Notes under the pieces: generated by a model
Databases searched by the model: none
What the model was told of the DNA's origin: nothing
What the model saw: only the letters and a program-made list of their open reading frames with translations
Position numbers and translations under genes: made by a program
Assembly: GCA_037367355.1 (NCBI GenBank)
Contig: CM074703.1
Span: forward strand, 1,240,001-1,304,000
Direction: 5' to 3'
Source: Neoscytalidium dimidiatum
Taxonomy: Eukaryota > Ascomycota > Dothideomycetes > Botryosphaeriales > Botryosphaeriaceae
DNA length: 64,000 bases
Shown: positions 1 through 10,914 of the stretch, piece after piece
How positions within the stretch are numbered: the first letter of the stretch is position 1
Layout of the letters: the number at the start of each line of letters is the position of its first letter

Positions 1-2743
1 GGAGGACAGTGCCTTTCTGGCGCATCACCGCTGGGGTATGTGTCAGGGTGGCCAATGGTGGATGCTTACAGGCACTTATTTTGCTTGGACGCTCGGCGAC
101 CCGCTTGGCGGACGGTCGAGGAGCTGTCTGGGACGGGCGAGAGCAGTCATCCAAGCGATGGCTCTGTTCGAGATGTCACGACGGCGAGCAGCTGACAGAG
201 AGATACGGGACGGGTTGGCGTGGCTGAGGCTCGAGGTGGGGATTTGGGGCTAAGCTGCTGGCAGGGCCATTGCGATGCAGGAGGAATTCTGTCGGGCGGC
301 GCGAGGGACTCTTGGCAGGTCAGCGCGCCGGAGAAGACAGCGTTGGGAAAGGACGGCAGTGTCGGCAATTTGCTCGTGGGCCAGCCCAGACAGACGAAGT
401 GGGTTTCGCGGAGTCCTGGGGCCTCCGCCTGGGGGAGATGTGCTGGAGCTTGCGTAGGGCGACGTGAGGACACCGACGATGAGCCGTGCCGTCAAACAAC
501 GGTGCGAACTGAGATAGGCAAGGCCATGGCGCCGCTGAGGACAGTCGGGCCGCGAACGAGTCGAGCTGGGCGGGCAAGTGGCCAGTGGTGGCTTGGGAGC
601 GTCTGGGCGTTGGGGTTGAGCAGAGGACGGACGATTCGCTAACAGGGGCGTTAGTCCCAGAGCAGCTCGTTCTGCCGATAGCATCGCTCCGCTCCGCCAG
701 AGATTCGCCGGTGTGGCTTCCTCCAGCCCGCTTGGCCGCCTGCCGGCTGACGAGCTGGTGCCGCCCGTCCTCTCAGCGCTCGCCGCCGCCCTCCACGCGC
801 CGCTTCTAGAAGGCTTCTGGAAGCATGCTGCAAGCCTGCTGCGCGGTGCGACGACGACGGCCAAGCGCAGCCAAGCGGCGGTCGAGGCGCGGAGCGGGCG
901 TTTCCAGTGCGGCTCTGGCAGCCCTGTGGGCGGCGGGCTGGCGGTGGCTCTGGCGGGATGGGTGGGCTGGCGCGGCGCTGGGTCTATCATCAAGGGCGGA
1001 GAGCAGGCGCGTGTTGGGTGTCGCATCTCCAGTGGGGACTCCACTGTTCCTGCGCGGAGAGTGCCGGGGTCGGTGGGGCCATGGTGGGCAGCTGGGGTCT
1101 GGAGCTGAGAGCTGGAGGCGAGGATGGGGGGAAAAGACTCTGCCTCCGCGGCGAAATCAGGTCTCAACTCACCCACAATCTCCGACGCCGCGTCGTCCAA
1201 CTGCAGCGGCTACGCCCCAAATCCGAGCTCCGAGACAGCCGCGCCCAAGCTGGTTGGCCGGATGTCGGCTCGCGTCCAAGCCTGCTGTGTGCCCGCTGAA
1301 TTGCCCCATCGAAAGCCGGAGTCAGAACCTGGAGTCAGAGTCTGGAGTCACTTATCAGGCGGTCCCCATGGGGAGAGAGTGGATTCCGGCCCTGCCGTGC
1401 ATCGCAACCTCGTCCATCGCAACTCTATCTCAAGCAGGCTCCATACCCTCGCCGCCATCGACTCGCGCGCTTGAGCCTGTGAAAATTTTCGCCCTCGTGC
1501 CCTCGTCGGCTTCGGCTGAGAGATGCAACGTCGTAAGCACGGGGCGGCCGTGGTGGTCAGTGGCCAGGCACAGGCCGCCGCGCTGACTCGAGAGCCGACC
1601 CGACCAAACAACCGCTGCCGTCGCCGCTTGCCACGTCGTCGGCACTTCGTCCTCAGCTCCTCCAAACACCATGCTCTTTCCTTGTGCCGCCGCAAGGGCT
1701 GCCGGCTCCTATGTCTCACTGTCGCGTCCTTGAGTCTTTCCTTACCGTTTCCGCATCGCATCTGTGCTTTGTCACCTCTTTCTGCCAATCACAGTCGTGT
1801 TTTCGGCGCTCTTGTGCCCCCCTTTCGTGGCTCCTGCGTCTGCGAAGGTCAGCAAGAGTCAAGAAACGCCTTCCCCCTATCTCTGTGCACAATGTAGTTC
1901 CCGCAGACAAGCTTTCGGGAACGACGACAGGGCTGCCGGATGACTTGCAGCCGCCGCAACGGCGCGCCAGGCCCTTGGGTTAAATGCAAGTCACTCCTAG
2001 CAATGATTTTCCTCAGCCTCCTTTCCTCCGCCATGGTTCAACGTGCGGGGAGGCTTGTATGGCTGTGGAGCCCCGCGACTTCCACGTTGTGGCCGTGACT
2101 TGGCACGAAAACCGCTGCGGATGCATTTATCCGCCGGGACATTGCACACCGAGCCCTTACTCCATGCCTTCAACACCCTCAGAACCGCTCCACGGTGGAA
2201 CTGTATTTCCGATCCTGCCTCTGCCACATCCTCGGCTTTCCTCTCTCAGCTCCCGTGTCTCCCCGTGGCGCTCTCGTGGGCTTCGTAGGCTTAGACCAAG
2301 CCAGGACGTTAAGTGTCTGGCCCCCAGACCTGGTTCCTCTGGACGTTTCGCCACTCTGCACGTCCCTCAGCTCCCTGTTCGACCTGATTGTCTCACACGC
2401 GAGGCAATTTCCCCGCAAACGGACTCACAGTCTATCAGTGTGTTCTTAGAGTGACGTGGCGGCAGGGCGGTACTCCCACAGCGGCAGCTTGTCGACGGTC
2501 GCACGCCAGTGACGAGCTCATTTCGATAGGCTGTTCTATGCAGAGATGACCTTCGAGCGGTGCAAGGAATATTCTCGACTTTGAAGTTGGCCTTTAGCTA
2601 ACAGCATAATCACATCGTCTCCAGGCCTTTTTCCAGAGAAGAACGTACGTGCTCAGATTCTGCGCAGACACCTTCCATGCGTCACGAACCTCACTGTACA
2701 CGCTCTTCTGCGGGAAACAATGCCTCTTTCGTCATGGAAATGG
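1..2743. other. GC-rich spacer, no supportable gene
   Basis: Open frames occur on both strands and overlap freely, the longest running 250-1200 on the minus strand from a TTG. None shows a recognisable domain, and the translations are rich in Arg, Pro, Ser and Ala, as expected of stop-poor GC-rich DNA. No splice-linked set of exons with a conserved motif was seen. It may be promoter or UTR of a gene lying to the left. Confidence 0.5.
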
Positions 2744-3190
2744 TTAATGTTCGCCGGCACGCCCACAAATCAAGTATATGAAGCCTTTCCGAATACGACG
2801 ATGAGGATCCGATGCTTCTTCGAACGCCCCATCTCTGACCAGCAATGCTATCTCGCCGCAACGAATATGTCGGCCTGGTAAAACACGTTTATCGTACTTG
2901 GTGAAACGATGAAGCAGCTCACGTAGCCGCACGAGAACGAACCGTTGGACAGCTTCGCATACGCCTTCTGAGTTACAGTGTGATATCAGAAACAGGCGGC
3001 ATTTCAAGAAGAGCTTAGGAAAGCACAGAGTGGAAAGGTTTATCGCCTTCACTCCACGGGCATAACCAATTGTGCGTGGGAAAGTATCCTTGTAGGTGGT
3101 GCTTGTAAACAGTTTAGCCAACGCTTTCCCAAATACGGAGCTGTAGGTTGATATGGTCCATACAGAGACATGATGTAACGTTCCATGCAT
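2744..3190 (-). CDS. Orphan open frame, doubtful
   Basis: A 148-codon frame begins with ATG at 3190 and lies in DNA less GC-rich than the neighbouring spacer, where a chance frame of this length is less likely. The predicted protein is basic, with several hydrophobic stretches and scattered cysteines, and ends in Ile-Cys-Gly-Arg-Ala-Gly-Glu-His. I recognise no family, signal peptide or repeat. No obvious introns or neighbours support it. It could be a lineage-specific gene, a decayed gene fragment, or chance; I favour the last two. Confidence 0.15.
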   Translation of the reverse strand: MHGTLHHVSVWTISTYSSVFGKALAKLFTSTTYKDTFPRTIGYARGVKAINLSTLCFPKLFLKCRLFLISHCNSEGVCEAVQRFVLVRLRELLHRFTKYDKRVLPGRHIRCGEIALLVRDGAFEEASDPHRRIRKGFIYLICGRAGEH

Positions 3191-3457
3191 GCCGTGTTAG
3201 TCACCGAAGTTTCAGCGGAGTAGGTCTAGGTTGTTGGTTCTATTCATGCGCCGAACCGTTTTGCCAGTTTGTTGACTCTTTTTTTCCTATTTCCTAATCC
3301 GGATTTTCTCTCACTTTCAGCGGAAGCTATGGGCCAGCCATTAGAATTTTTTTTTTTTCGCATACGCGTCAAGTTACTCACCCACACTAACATTAGGATT
3401 TCCACGCCGAAAAAAAGAATCTCTTGATCGTAAAAGCCTTACCCACCACCCCACCAT

Positions 3458-3500
3458 CACCGCCGCCGCCGCCGCCACCACCACCACCACCACCACCACC
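3458..3500. repeat. CCG/CCA microsatellite
   Basis: An uninterrupted run of CCG then CCA triplets lies in a wider pyrimidine-rich tract (about 3440-3610). It produces polyproline in one frame and polyvaline/polyalanine on the other strand, so frames through it are uninformative. Confidence 0.85.
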
Positions 3501-3833
3501 CACTCCTCCACGCCCGCGCCCTCCGCCATCTCCCCATTCCTCCCTCTCGCCCCTTCACCTTCCTCCCCCAACCCCTCCCCCATGTCCCTTACCGCCCGAT
3601 TCTGCCACTTGCGCGCCCTCTTCCTGCTGCGCCTCTCCTCCGCCTCGCCCTCGCCTTCACCCTCCTTAGTATCCCCGAGTGTCTCGCCGACGTACTTGCG
3701 CTCGTCGCGCTCCGCCTGTGCGAGCCGCGCCGCGACCACCGCCTTCGCCTTGCCGAGTTGCGCCCGCGAGATGGGCGCAGCCGGCCGGCCCGCCCGCCGC
3801 GGCTGATGTTGATGCCGTGTGAGAGGCGGTGTT

Positions 3834-3892
3834 GAGGTGAGGTGAGGTGAGGTGAGGTGACGACGACGTCAGTGGTGGTGGTGGTGGTGGTG
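3834..3892. repeat. GGTGA pentanucleotide array and TGG microsatellite
   Basis: About five tandem copies of GGTGA (roughly 3836-3860) are followed, after a short GAC-rich stretch, by about seven TGG triplets (3871-3892). The two arrays sit between the two coding-like blocks described on the minus strand. Confidence 0.85.
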
Positions 3893-4327
3893 TTTGAAGT
3901 CTGTTCGGCGGAAATGTTTTAGATTCTTGTAATGTTCGATTTGGGTGTTGTCCGGTGGAGGTGAGGTTGTGGTTGTGGTTGTAATGTTGGTTGGTGGAGG
4001 TAGGTCGATGGACATTGTAGGCTGCGGTCGGTTGGCTGGTGTAGTCACTGTTCTACCTCGATCGAGGGCTTGCTGATGACTCCCTGGTATTGCTGTTTCG
4101 GGTCGAGTGCTGCCGGATAGCTGATCTTTTGATATTGCTTGACTCTGATGATGTGTACCACGAGCCTGATGATGGAAGATGCCGTTGCATCCTGGATATA
4201 TCAAGTACGTACAGTTGTTGTTTCTATACCATCTTATCCGGATGAATGGTTCAAATGCTTCAAAGTCTTCCTAGTTGGTCTGCTGACTTTTATACCATTA
4301 CGATAGTACATTTTCGTAAGAGTATGG

Positions 4328-4404
4328 GCAGTGGAAGCAGCCATCCGGATTTAAATGTGTAAACTCAGCTGGGACGTTCGCATCCGGACGACTGCTTCCA
4401 CTGC
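4328..4404. mobile_element. MITE-like hairpin repeat, copy A
   Basis: An imperfect inverted repeat: the left arm (4328-4350) reads GCAGTGGAAGCAGCCATCC then GGAT, and the right arm (4382-4404) is its reverse complement at 21 of 23 positions. A 31-base loop separates the arms. Two related hairpins follow at 4471 and 4597, and a fourth lies at 19838. No coding capacity. The size, inverted arms and dispersed copies fit a miniature inverted-repeat element, but no target-site duplication is clear here. Confidence 0.7.
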
Positions 4405-4470
4405 GGTCCGTCCAGTAGAAATATACGGTGCAGTCTTGCGGCTTAACGACCACTGTCATATAATACATGG

Positions 4471-4545
4471 GCAGTTGAGACACTCATCCGGATGTAGACA
4501 TACAAAAAGAGCGAGAACATATTACGTCCGGACGACTGCTTCCAC
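4471..4545. mobile_element. MITE-like hairpin repeat, copy B
   Basis: The left arm begins GCAGTTGAGACACTCATCC; the right arm, CGTCCGGACGACTGCTTCC then ACT, lies at about 4524-4545. The arms match with about six mismatches in 22. The right arm is nearly identical to the right arm of copy A, whereas the left arm has diverged more. Confidence 0.65.
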
Positions 4546-4596
4546 TCTCCACCATTCAGGAAAATACTAATGACTGATCGCAAACAGAACCATGGG

Positions 4597-4670
4597 CAGT
4601 TGAAGCAGCCATCCATGTGTAAATGTGCACAAGCATTATATGCATCCGCGTACGGACGACTGCTGCGACC
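4597..4670. mobile_element. MITE-like hairpin repeat, copy C (degenerate)
   Basis: The left arm, GCAGTTGAAGCAGCCATCC from 4597, is preceded by CATG as in copy B. The right arm holds the conserved CGGACGACTGCT at about 4653-4664 but has lost the outer end. The three left arms start 143 and 126 bases apart, so the copies form a loose tandem cluster. A fragment at about 4702-4714 (CAACTGCCATCC) may be a further remnant. Confidence 0.6.
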
Positions 4671-5180
4671 CCGTACAACAGAAGTATCTATCTACAGTAG
4701 TGCAACTGCCATCCATATACGGTTACTTCCAACGGTCCGCGCGAGTCGGCTCTTCTCTCGGCCCCCCATATACTCGCCTGGTCTCCAACGGTCCCAGAAC
4801 CGCAGAACTACAACACCACGAAAGTGATCTATTGGGGAAGTAGGTAAAATTCCTTCCTTTCTCAACCCATTCAGTCAAGTATCTGCTCTCCCCTCGTTAC
4901 AAGTGTTCCCGCACGCAAGTGGTCCCTCCTAACCAGCAGCCGTCAAACGGTCCTGCAGCACGGACCTCCACCGGGGCCGATCGCGGGTCGGCCTTGACTC
5001 GAAGCAGGTCAAAACCTCCGAAGGAAAGAAAGAAACATTCGATATTTGTATATCTCCTCCATTTGGGGGCCATATCGAGACCGCACCAAGTCGGTCCAGA
5101 CCCATCGAACAACACACCTTTTTTACGTTATGGGCCAGCGAGGAGGGGCCGCAGATATAAACGGTTATGTTCCCGCGGCC
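4671..5180. other. Spacer upstream of the SDR gene
   Basis: No gene recognised. The short phrase CAACGGTCC recurs near 4730 and 4787, with AAACGGTCC near 4946. The 3' part is taken as promoter of the dehydrogenase gene beginning at 5350. Confidence 0.4.
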
Positions 5181-5193
5181 CATATATATAAAA
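5181..5193 (+). promoter_or_regulatory. Putative TATA box of the SDR gene
   Basis: CATATATATAAAAG lies about 160 bases upstream of the ATG at 5350. A CT-rich stretch follows at about 5213-5235, as is common near fungal transcription starts, and an A-rich leader precedes the ATG. Assigned by pattern and position only. Confidence 0.45.
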
Positions 5194-5349
5194 GAAGCCA
5201 CTTTGGCCCAGCTCTCTCTCTCCCCCTCCCACGCAGCCCCGTCCGTGTATGCCACATACACCAACACCATCCAGATCTACCAGAAATAAAACAAGGAGCG
5301 AGGAAACCCCCCCTCACCCAACCCACCATCACCAAAAATACAAAAAAAC

Positions 5350-6365
5350 ATGTCTTCCTCGTCCGCGCAACCCCGCCCGGCCGCCCGCCTCGTCCCGCGC
5401 CCGCTCGAAGGCAAGCTCGGCATCATCTCCGGCGCCTCGCGCGGCATCGGCGCTGCCGTGGCGCGCAACCTCGCCGCGAAGGGCTGCTCGCTCGTCCTGA
5501 ACCACGCGTCGGCCGGCTCCGCCGCGCTCGCCGCGGACCTGGCGCGCTCGCTGGCCGACGCGCACGGCGTGCGCGCGGTGCCGGTGCAGGCGGACATCAG
5601 CACGGCGGAGGGGTGCGCGGCGATTGTTGGCGCGGCGAGGACGATCGCGGCGGGCGGGGAGGCCGAGGAGCAGCAGCAGCAGCAGCAGCAGCAGCCGCTG
5701 CGGGTGGACGTGCTGATCAACAACGCCGGGGTGCAGTCGAAGGGGTTCCTGGGGGACGTTGCGGTCGACGAGTGGGAGCGCGTGTACAGGATCAACGTGC
5801 TGGGCACGCTGCTGCTGACGCAGGCGGTGCTGCCGTACCTGCCGCGCGATCGGAGCGGGCGGATCGTGAATATGAGTAGCATCGTGAACAGCCAGGTACG
5901 CCTTTCAAGTCCCACCTCTCCCAGACCGCTGAGCACCTCCTCGAGGCGGCTCTTTTTACTTACGGCTTGGATTCCGTTGGGGGAATGCAGGGCATGGTGG
6001 GCTACAGCGTGTACGGTGGCACCAAGGGCGCGATCGAGGCGATGACGCGCATCTGGGCGCGCGAGCTGGCGGAACGCGCGACGGTCAACGCGGTCAACAT
6101 TGGGCCGACCATGACGGACATGTACCAGGACATCCCGATCGAGATCCTAGCCGAGGTGCTGGAGTCGTACATGCCGACGGCGCCGCTGGCGGCGGTGCGC
6201 GACTGCGACACAGACCGCATGAAGTGGTTCGCAACGAAGCTGGGCGGACGGCCGGGGTATGCGGAGGAGGTGGCGGGGATCGTGGGAATGCTGTGTCTGC
6301 CGGAGTCGGGTTGGACGACAGGAGATCTGGTGGGCGCGAATGGAGGTGGGAGGGCGAGCTACTAG
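5350..6365 (+). CDS. Classical short-chain dehydrogenase/reductase, FabG-like
   Basis: Predicted NAD(P)H-dependent oxidoreductase of 306 residues. Exons are 5350-5895 and 5991-6365, and the 95-bp intron starts GTACGC and ends TGCAG. Motifs seen: cofactor-binding SGASRGIG (27-34), NNAG (124-127), catalytic Ser177, and Tyr190-x-x-x-Lys194, giving the usual Ser-Tyr spacing of 13. The C-terminus ends GANGGGRASY, like fungal 3-oxoacyl-ACP-reductase-type SDRs. The substrate cannot be told from sequence. Odd feature: eight CAG codons in a row (5671-5694) insert polyglutamine at 108-115, just before the strand leading to NNAG. A TATA-like box lies about 160 bp upstream. The next gene, a P450 on the same strand, suggests a possible shared metabolic role, but no polyketide or peptide synthase is in the window. 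Confidence 0.93.
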
Positions 6366-7957
6366 GCAATCCCTAAGCGGAAGGTATGGTCGGCAGCTGG
6401 TGGCAAAATGCGGAGGAAGAAAAGGTTCGTCAGGTCTGCAGGTGAGTGGGAACGAGGAGGACTTCGGCGAGCTTGAACACAGGGGCAGCGGTGAGGCTCG
6501 GGCATGGATGCGTTATTGATCCCGAGATTGAGTATGAAAGGTGGCGATGTCAGCGATCCGTCCGCGGGTGCGAGAAGTTCGTACGAGACGGGGAGCATTT
6601 TTATATACTCCATTTTTCTTTCTTGGCTATTGCTGCATCTTATCTTGGAAGCGCGTCTTGTGCATGCGCAGCTGTCTCGAAATGGATCGGCCCGTAGCAT
6701 CCAGCTGTGTGTATGGCCAGTAATACGGAGGTCGAGCCGGGGCTTGGTTGAGAGAATTAATTTGGAGCGGCACGGCGGGATGCAGAGAGTTGCGTAGGCG
6801 AAGAAATAAGGGCGAAAAAAGGTGGGCCAAGTCAGACTCTGTATGGACGGGTGGGAGGCAGGGAACGATAAGCATGCGGGGGAGGCGCGCCAAGAAAGCC
6901 ACACTTTGTCCTTCCTCTAACCCCCAACACTGCGCCTCCACCACTTGTCGCCAGCCCAGAACCAAGCGAATGGCTGAAGAGATACGACCGCACTCTAATC
7001 ATTTCCAAAGGATGACCGACATCCAGCAGGGGGTCACCCCCGCAACACTGCGCACTCCATCTCTAGAAATGGGCCTTACGATCCAAGGTGACGTTATTTC
7101 TTCGTCCGTGGATCTGCATACGGCACAACAAGCCCGCTAGTCTCCCGGGAGGCCTGGTACCCGAGCCCGAGGGGCAGTGTTTTATGCAAGCGATACACAA
7201 CAAGCCTTCCGATCCCCAGGATCTCCACGCCAGGGTCTGCAGCCAGCTTCGCGTCACGCACCCCGACCGGTGCGCTTCGTACAGCCCTGATTGCCGTGCC
7301 GCCTGTGTGGTATGTACACTACTACGTACTTATCAGGTGGGGTTTTACGCATCTTCTCCGCATCTGCTCGGCCGAAGTTGAACCTGTGCACCCGTTACCC
7401 GATGGACTCTTCGTCCTCGTCTCCTTTCCCCGCCAGGTAGCCTGAGAGTCGACACTCGGTCCGTTGCCGTGCAATAAGCTGCCGCGTATTATGCGGCGTT
7501 GCTCTGGGCCTGTGCGCCGGTTTGCCGCTCCCGACTGTAGCCTGACTCAGTTCCCAACTGCGAATAATCCGGCTCTGTGCACGCCCTTGGCCTCTGCAGT
7601 ATCGAAGTCTGTACGCATATACTCTGGCGATTCAGACCTCTACTGTCGAGGGCTGACGTAGATCTGGCCGCCTCGGCTCCGTGGTACAGTGCTGGCTTCT
7701 CTGTTGTTTTGCTGGCCGCGATGCTAGAAGAGGAGAGGAGGCATCCTTGGACTGAAACGGCGACGTGCAGATCAGCCGTCAGGGGAGATTCAACTGGCCC
7801 CGGTCAACTGTTGTTCTCCTTGTATGCTCCTGGCCACAATCCTAGCGACCTTGCCCGCTGTACCCTCTCCAATATTTAACCTTCAAGCTTTCGCTGCCAT
7901 GCTGCACTCGCCAGCGCTGAGCTCCTCTCTCAGTTTCGATTCCCACTTCACGCCACC
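6366..7957. other. Spacer between SDR and P450 genes
   Basis: About 1.6 kb with no recognisable gene. A minus-strand frame at 6362-6904 overlaps the SDR stop codon and looks like chance. AATATTTAACC at about 7871 is a weak TATA-like element some 85 bases before the P450 ATG. Confidence 0.45.
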
Positions 7958-9863
7958 ATGACAGCCATCATTCAATCTGCTTCCATAGGATTGGAAGCAG
8001 CTGCTCTGCTACTGGTACTGCCCGCGGGAATCGAGTTCCTCCACACCATCACGCGCTAACACGTTGCTACAGCTCTCCTACGGAATCTACACCGTCGTTT
8101 ACAATCTCTATTTCCATCCATTAAGTAACTTCCCCGGTCCGAAATTGGCCGCAGCCTCAAAACTCCCCTATGCCCTCAACCGCTGCCGCGGCTTCCAGGC
8201 CCGATGGACCAAGGCCATGCACGACAAGTACGGTGATGTCGTCCGCCTAGCACCCGACCAGCTCTCCTTCACCTCCGTCGAAGCATGGAGAGATATCTAC
8301 GGCCACAAAGTTGCAGGCAAAGGCGGGATGCCTAAAGGTATGTGACTGTTGAAGAATTTCACTATTGCCAGCCGATACAAGTGGCTCATCAATGATTTCA
8401 GACCTCAGGTTCTACGGACCGGACAGTGCAGGCTTCAATGGCATTATCAGGTGAGTTTCTCGCAACAGCGATGCGGAAAGCGACGGCAATCCTCAATAGT
8501 GGAATTTCCAATGGCGACCTACAGGATCGACCAGGGTCGCTGCGCAATTCCAACGCTGTAAGATACTTGCACATCGCTCTGACGCTCTATATCCCAGAAC
8601 CAACGATGAAGACCACGCCCGCCACAGGCGGCTCCTTGCACACGCCTTCTCGGACAAGGCCTTGCGCGAGCAAGAACCTCTCATCCGCAAATACGTCGAC
8701 ATGCTGATCTCCAAGCTCTCGGACGCCGCCAACATGCCCGCCTCCGCCAAGCCCGCCCTCGACATGGTGCGCATGTACAACTACACGACCTTCGACATCA
8801 TGGGCGATCTCGCCTTCGGCGAAGCCCTCGGCCTGCTCGAGAATACCAACTACACGCCCTGGGTCGCCTCCATCTTCGGCACCATCAAGACCGGCGTGCT
8901 CATAGCGACCATCAACAACAACTTCCCGTCCATCGGCTCCATCATCCGCCGCTTCTTCGTCCCCGCCGCACTGGTCGAGAAGCGCAAAACGCACGCCCGC
9001 TACGCCGAAGAGCGCGTCGACGCGCGCCTGGCCAAGCAGACGGACCGGCCAGACATCTGGACCTTCGTGCTGCGGCACAGCGAAAGCGACGGCAAGGGGC
9101 TCAAGCTGCACGAGATGCACGCCAACGGCTCGACCCTCATGCTCGCCGGCACCGAGACCACCGCCACGCTGCTGTCCGGCCTGACGTATCACCTGCTGCG
9201 CAACCCGGCCAAGCTGGCCGCCCTCGCCGCCGAGGTGCGCGCCGCCTTCCGCCACCCGGACGACATGAACATGGTCTCGCTGGGGCAGCTGCCCTACCTG
9301 CACGCCTGCCTCGAGGAGGGCCTGCGCATGTATCCGCCCGTGCCCGTCGGCCTGCCGCGCATGGTGCCCGCCGAGGGCCGAGTCATCTGCGGCAGGGACG
9401 TGCCCGGCGGGACGAGCGTGTATCTCAGCCACTACGCCGCGTACCACTCGGCCGCGAACTTCTGCGAGCCCGACAGCTTCGTGCCGGAGAGGTGGACGCC
9501 GCAGGCGGAGGAGCGGTTCAGGGGGGACGTGTTGGGGGTTGTCGAGCCGTTTAGTTACGGGCCGAGGAATTGCATCGGGAAGAAGTGAGTTATTGTCTTT
9601 TTTCTTCTTTCTTTTTCTTGGTTTCCCCTATCAGCTTACTATGAGTTTCTTTTTTTTTTTTTTTTCCTTCCTTGATTTTATTGACTGACGGGGTTTGATA
9701 TAGCCTGGCGTACCACGAGATGCGCCTCATCCTCGCCAACGTCCTCTGGCACTTCGACCTCGAGCTCTGCCCGGAGAGCGAGAAGTGGGCGGATCAGGAG
9801 GTCTACACCATTTGGGAGAAGGGCCCGTTGATGTGCAAGCTGACGCCCGTTAAGAGAGAGTGA
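7958..9863 (+). CDS. Cytochrome P450 monooxygenase, isotrichodermin-hydroxylase-like
   Basis: Microsomal heme-thiolate monooxygenase, predicted 505 residues from five exons: 7958-8014, 8073-8337, 8402-8450, 8598-9584 and 9704-9863. All introns are GT..AG, and joining them restores conserved text across each junction (for example KDLRFYG and IIRTNDEDHARHRR). An N-terminal hydrophobic anchor is followed by a Pro-rich hinge (FHPLSNFPGPK). Seen further: I-helix AGTETT (307-312), ExxR as EGLR (364-367), and heme loop FSYGPRNCIGKN with Cys449 as the iron ligand, split by the last intron. Length is normal for fungal P450s. The closest family by eye is the CYP65/isotrichodermin C-15 hydroxylase type, used in secondary metabolism or detoxification; the substrate is unknown. 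The SDR upstream is a possible partner. Confidence 0.93.
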
Positions 9864-10914
9864 TGGGAAAGCGCGGTGGCAGTGAAGACCGGGTTGAGGG
9901 AACGACTGAAGATTGTGAATGTTGATTGGATATCAGATGGACGTTGGGAGTGTTGCAGAATTGGTCGAGGGAGAGAGCTAAGGAGGACAAAGATTTGGAT
10001 GCTTAGACAGTGGTCCAGTTGTCGTGGGTATGGCGCTGTTAGGACCGGAATTCGTGCAGGCTGCCATGGATAGGTCGAGCTTTGCACTTCCTTCAACTTC
10101 CTTCTTGAAACTCTGTTTAAGGGATATTGTGCGGGAAAGTGGGGTGAATGCCGCGTGGTTATGCAGAGCAAGGTCCAGGGAAGATCTACAAGGGTCGTTG
10201 CTCCTGGTATGTGGGTCCTTGTTCGTGGGGCGGAAACACGTCGGAGCGGTTTTCATTTCTTCTGCTTTGACCCGAGCGCCATCCCTCGCCCCTTACTCAT
10301 TGTTCTCGAACATCAGAAACTCTCGGCGCTCCTTTTTCTCTGCTACACTCCATTCGGCCATCGCTGGAGAGAAGCGTAAATGCGTCCTTGTAGGAACTAC
10401 CTATTCAGCCTTAGCCATCTCCAGAGGCTAAGGTCGGGTCGGCTTTTTGCCTCTGGTTGACACCCAAACTCCTATGGCAGTGATTGGACTACTGTTTATA
10501 AACGGCTCTTGCTAGATGGGGTTTGGAGAAGAGGGAAGGCGTTAACATCTCGTCTGAACAATGAGTTACCCTGGTTCTTTGCTTGACCGCTATGGCGAGC
10601 ATCGCCGATACAACTATCGCCGTGATGGACGTGATGCTCGCGTCTATTGTGGTCCTCGTCGTCGAGGCGTACATGCGACATCACACCACACGATCTGAGG
10701 ATTCGGCAGCTGCCACATAAGCTCTAGTCTCTTTATTAAGCCATTATTCCCTTTTTACGAGGAAGCTTTCCAGGGCCAAAATTGGCAAAAATTAGCAAAC
10801 CCTCCAGAAATCGGCCTATGGGCGAGCGACTATTACAACCTCCTTAGTTGCGCTATATTGCGGCTATAACGTTTAATAAGTATATAGGATTATAAATAGA
10901 TAAGTAGATCTATC
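9864..10914. other. Spacer, becoming AT-rich to the right
   Basis: No supportable gene. From about 10720 the DNA becomes AT- and TA-rich, marking the left edge of the RIP-like island. The minus-strand frame of the broken gene at 10915-12105 meets two more stops (about 10864 and 10873) and then loses coding-like character, so I end that gene at 10915. Confidence 0.4.

Larger units (their letters stand above)
3374..4015 (-). pseudogene. Possible decayed two-block gene interrupted by simple repeats
   Basis: Two coding-like blocks lie on the minus strand. Block one starts at an ATG at 4015 and reads a Thr/Pro-rich peptide, then HYKNLKHFRR, before running into a histidine tract encoded by a (TGG)n repeat and a stop at 3869. 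Block two is open below about 3804. It holds a charged helical stretch including AERDERKYVGETLGDT and an Arg/Lys-rich segment, then degenerates into Val and Ala runs encoded by a (CCG/CCA)n repeat. A (GGTGA)n array separates the blocks. This could be a real gene with an intron across the array, or a gene eroded by repeat expansion. I do not recognise the family. Confidence 0.2.

Noticed and set aside
250..1200. 316-codon minus-strand frame
   Set aside because: It opens at TTG, overlaps several other long frames and has no domain; Arg/Pro/Ser-rich text typical of GC-rich noncoding DNA.
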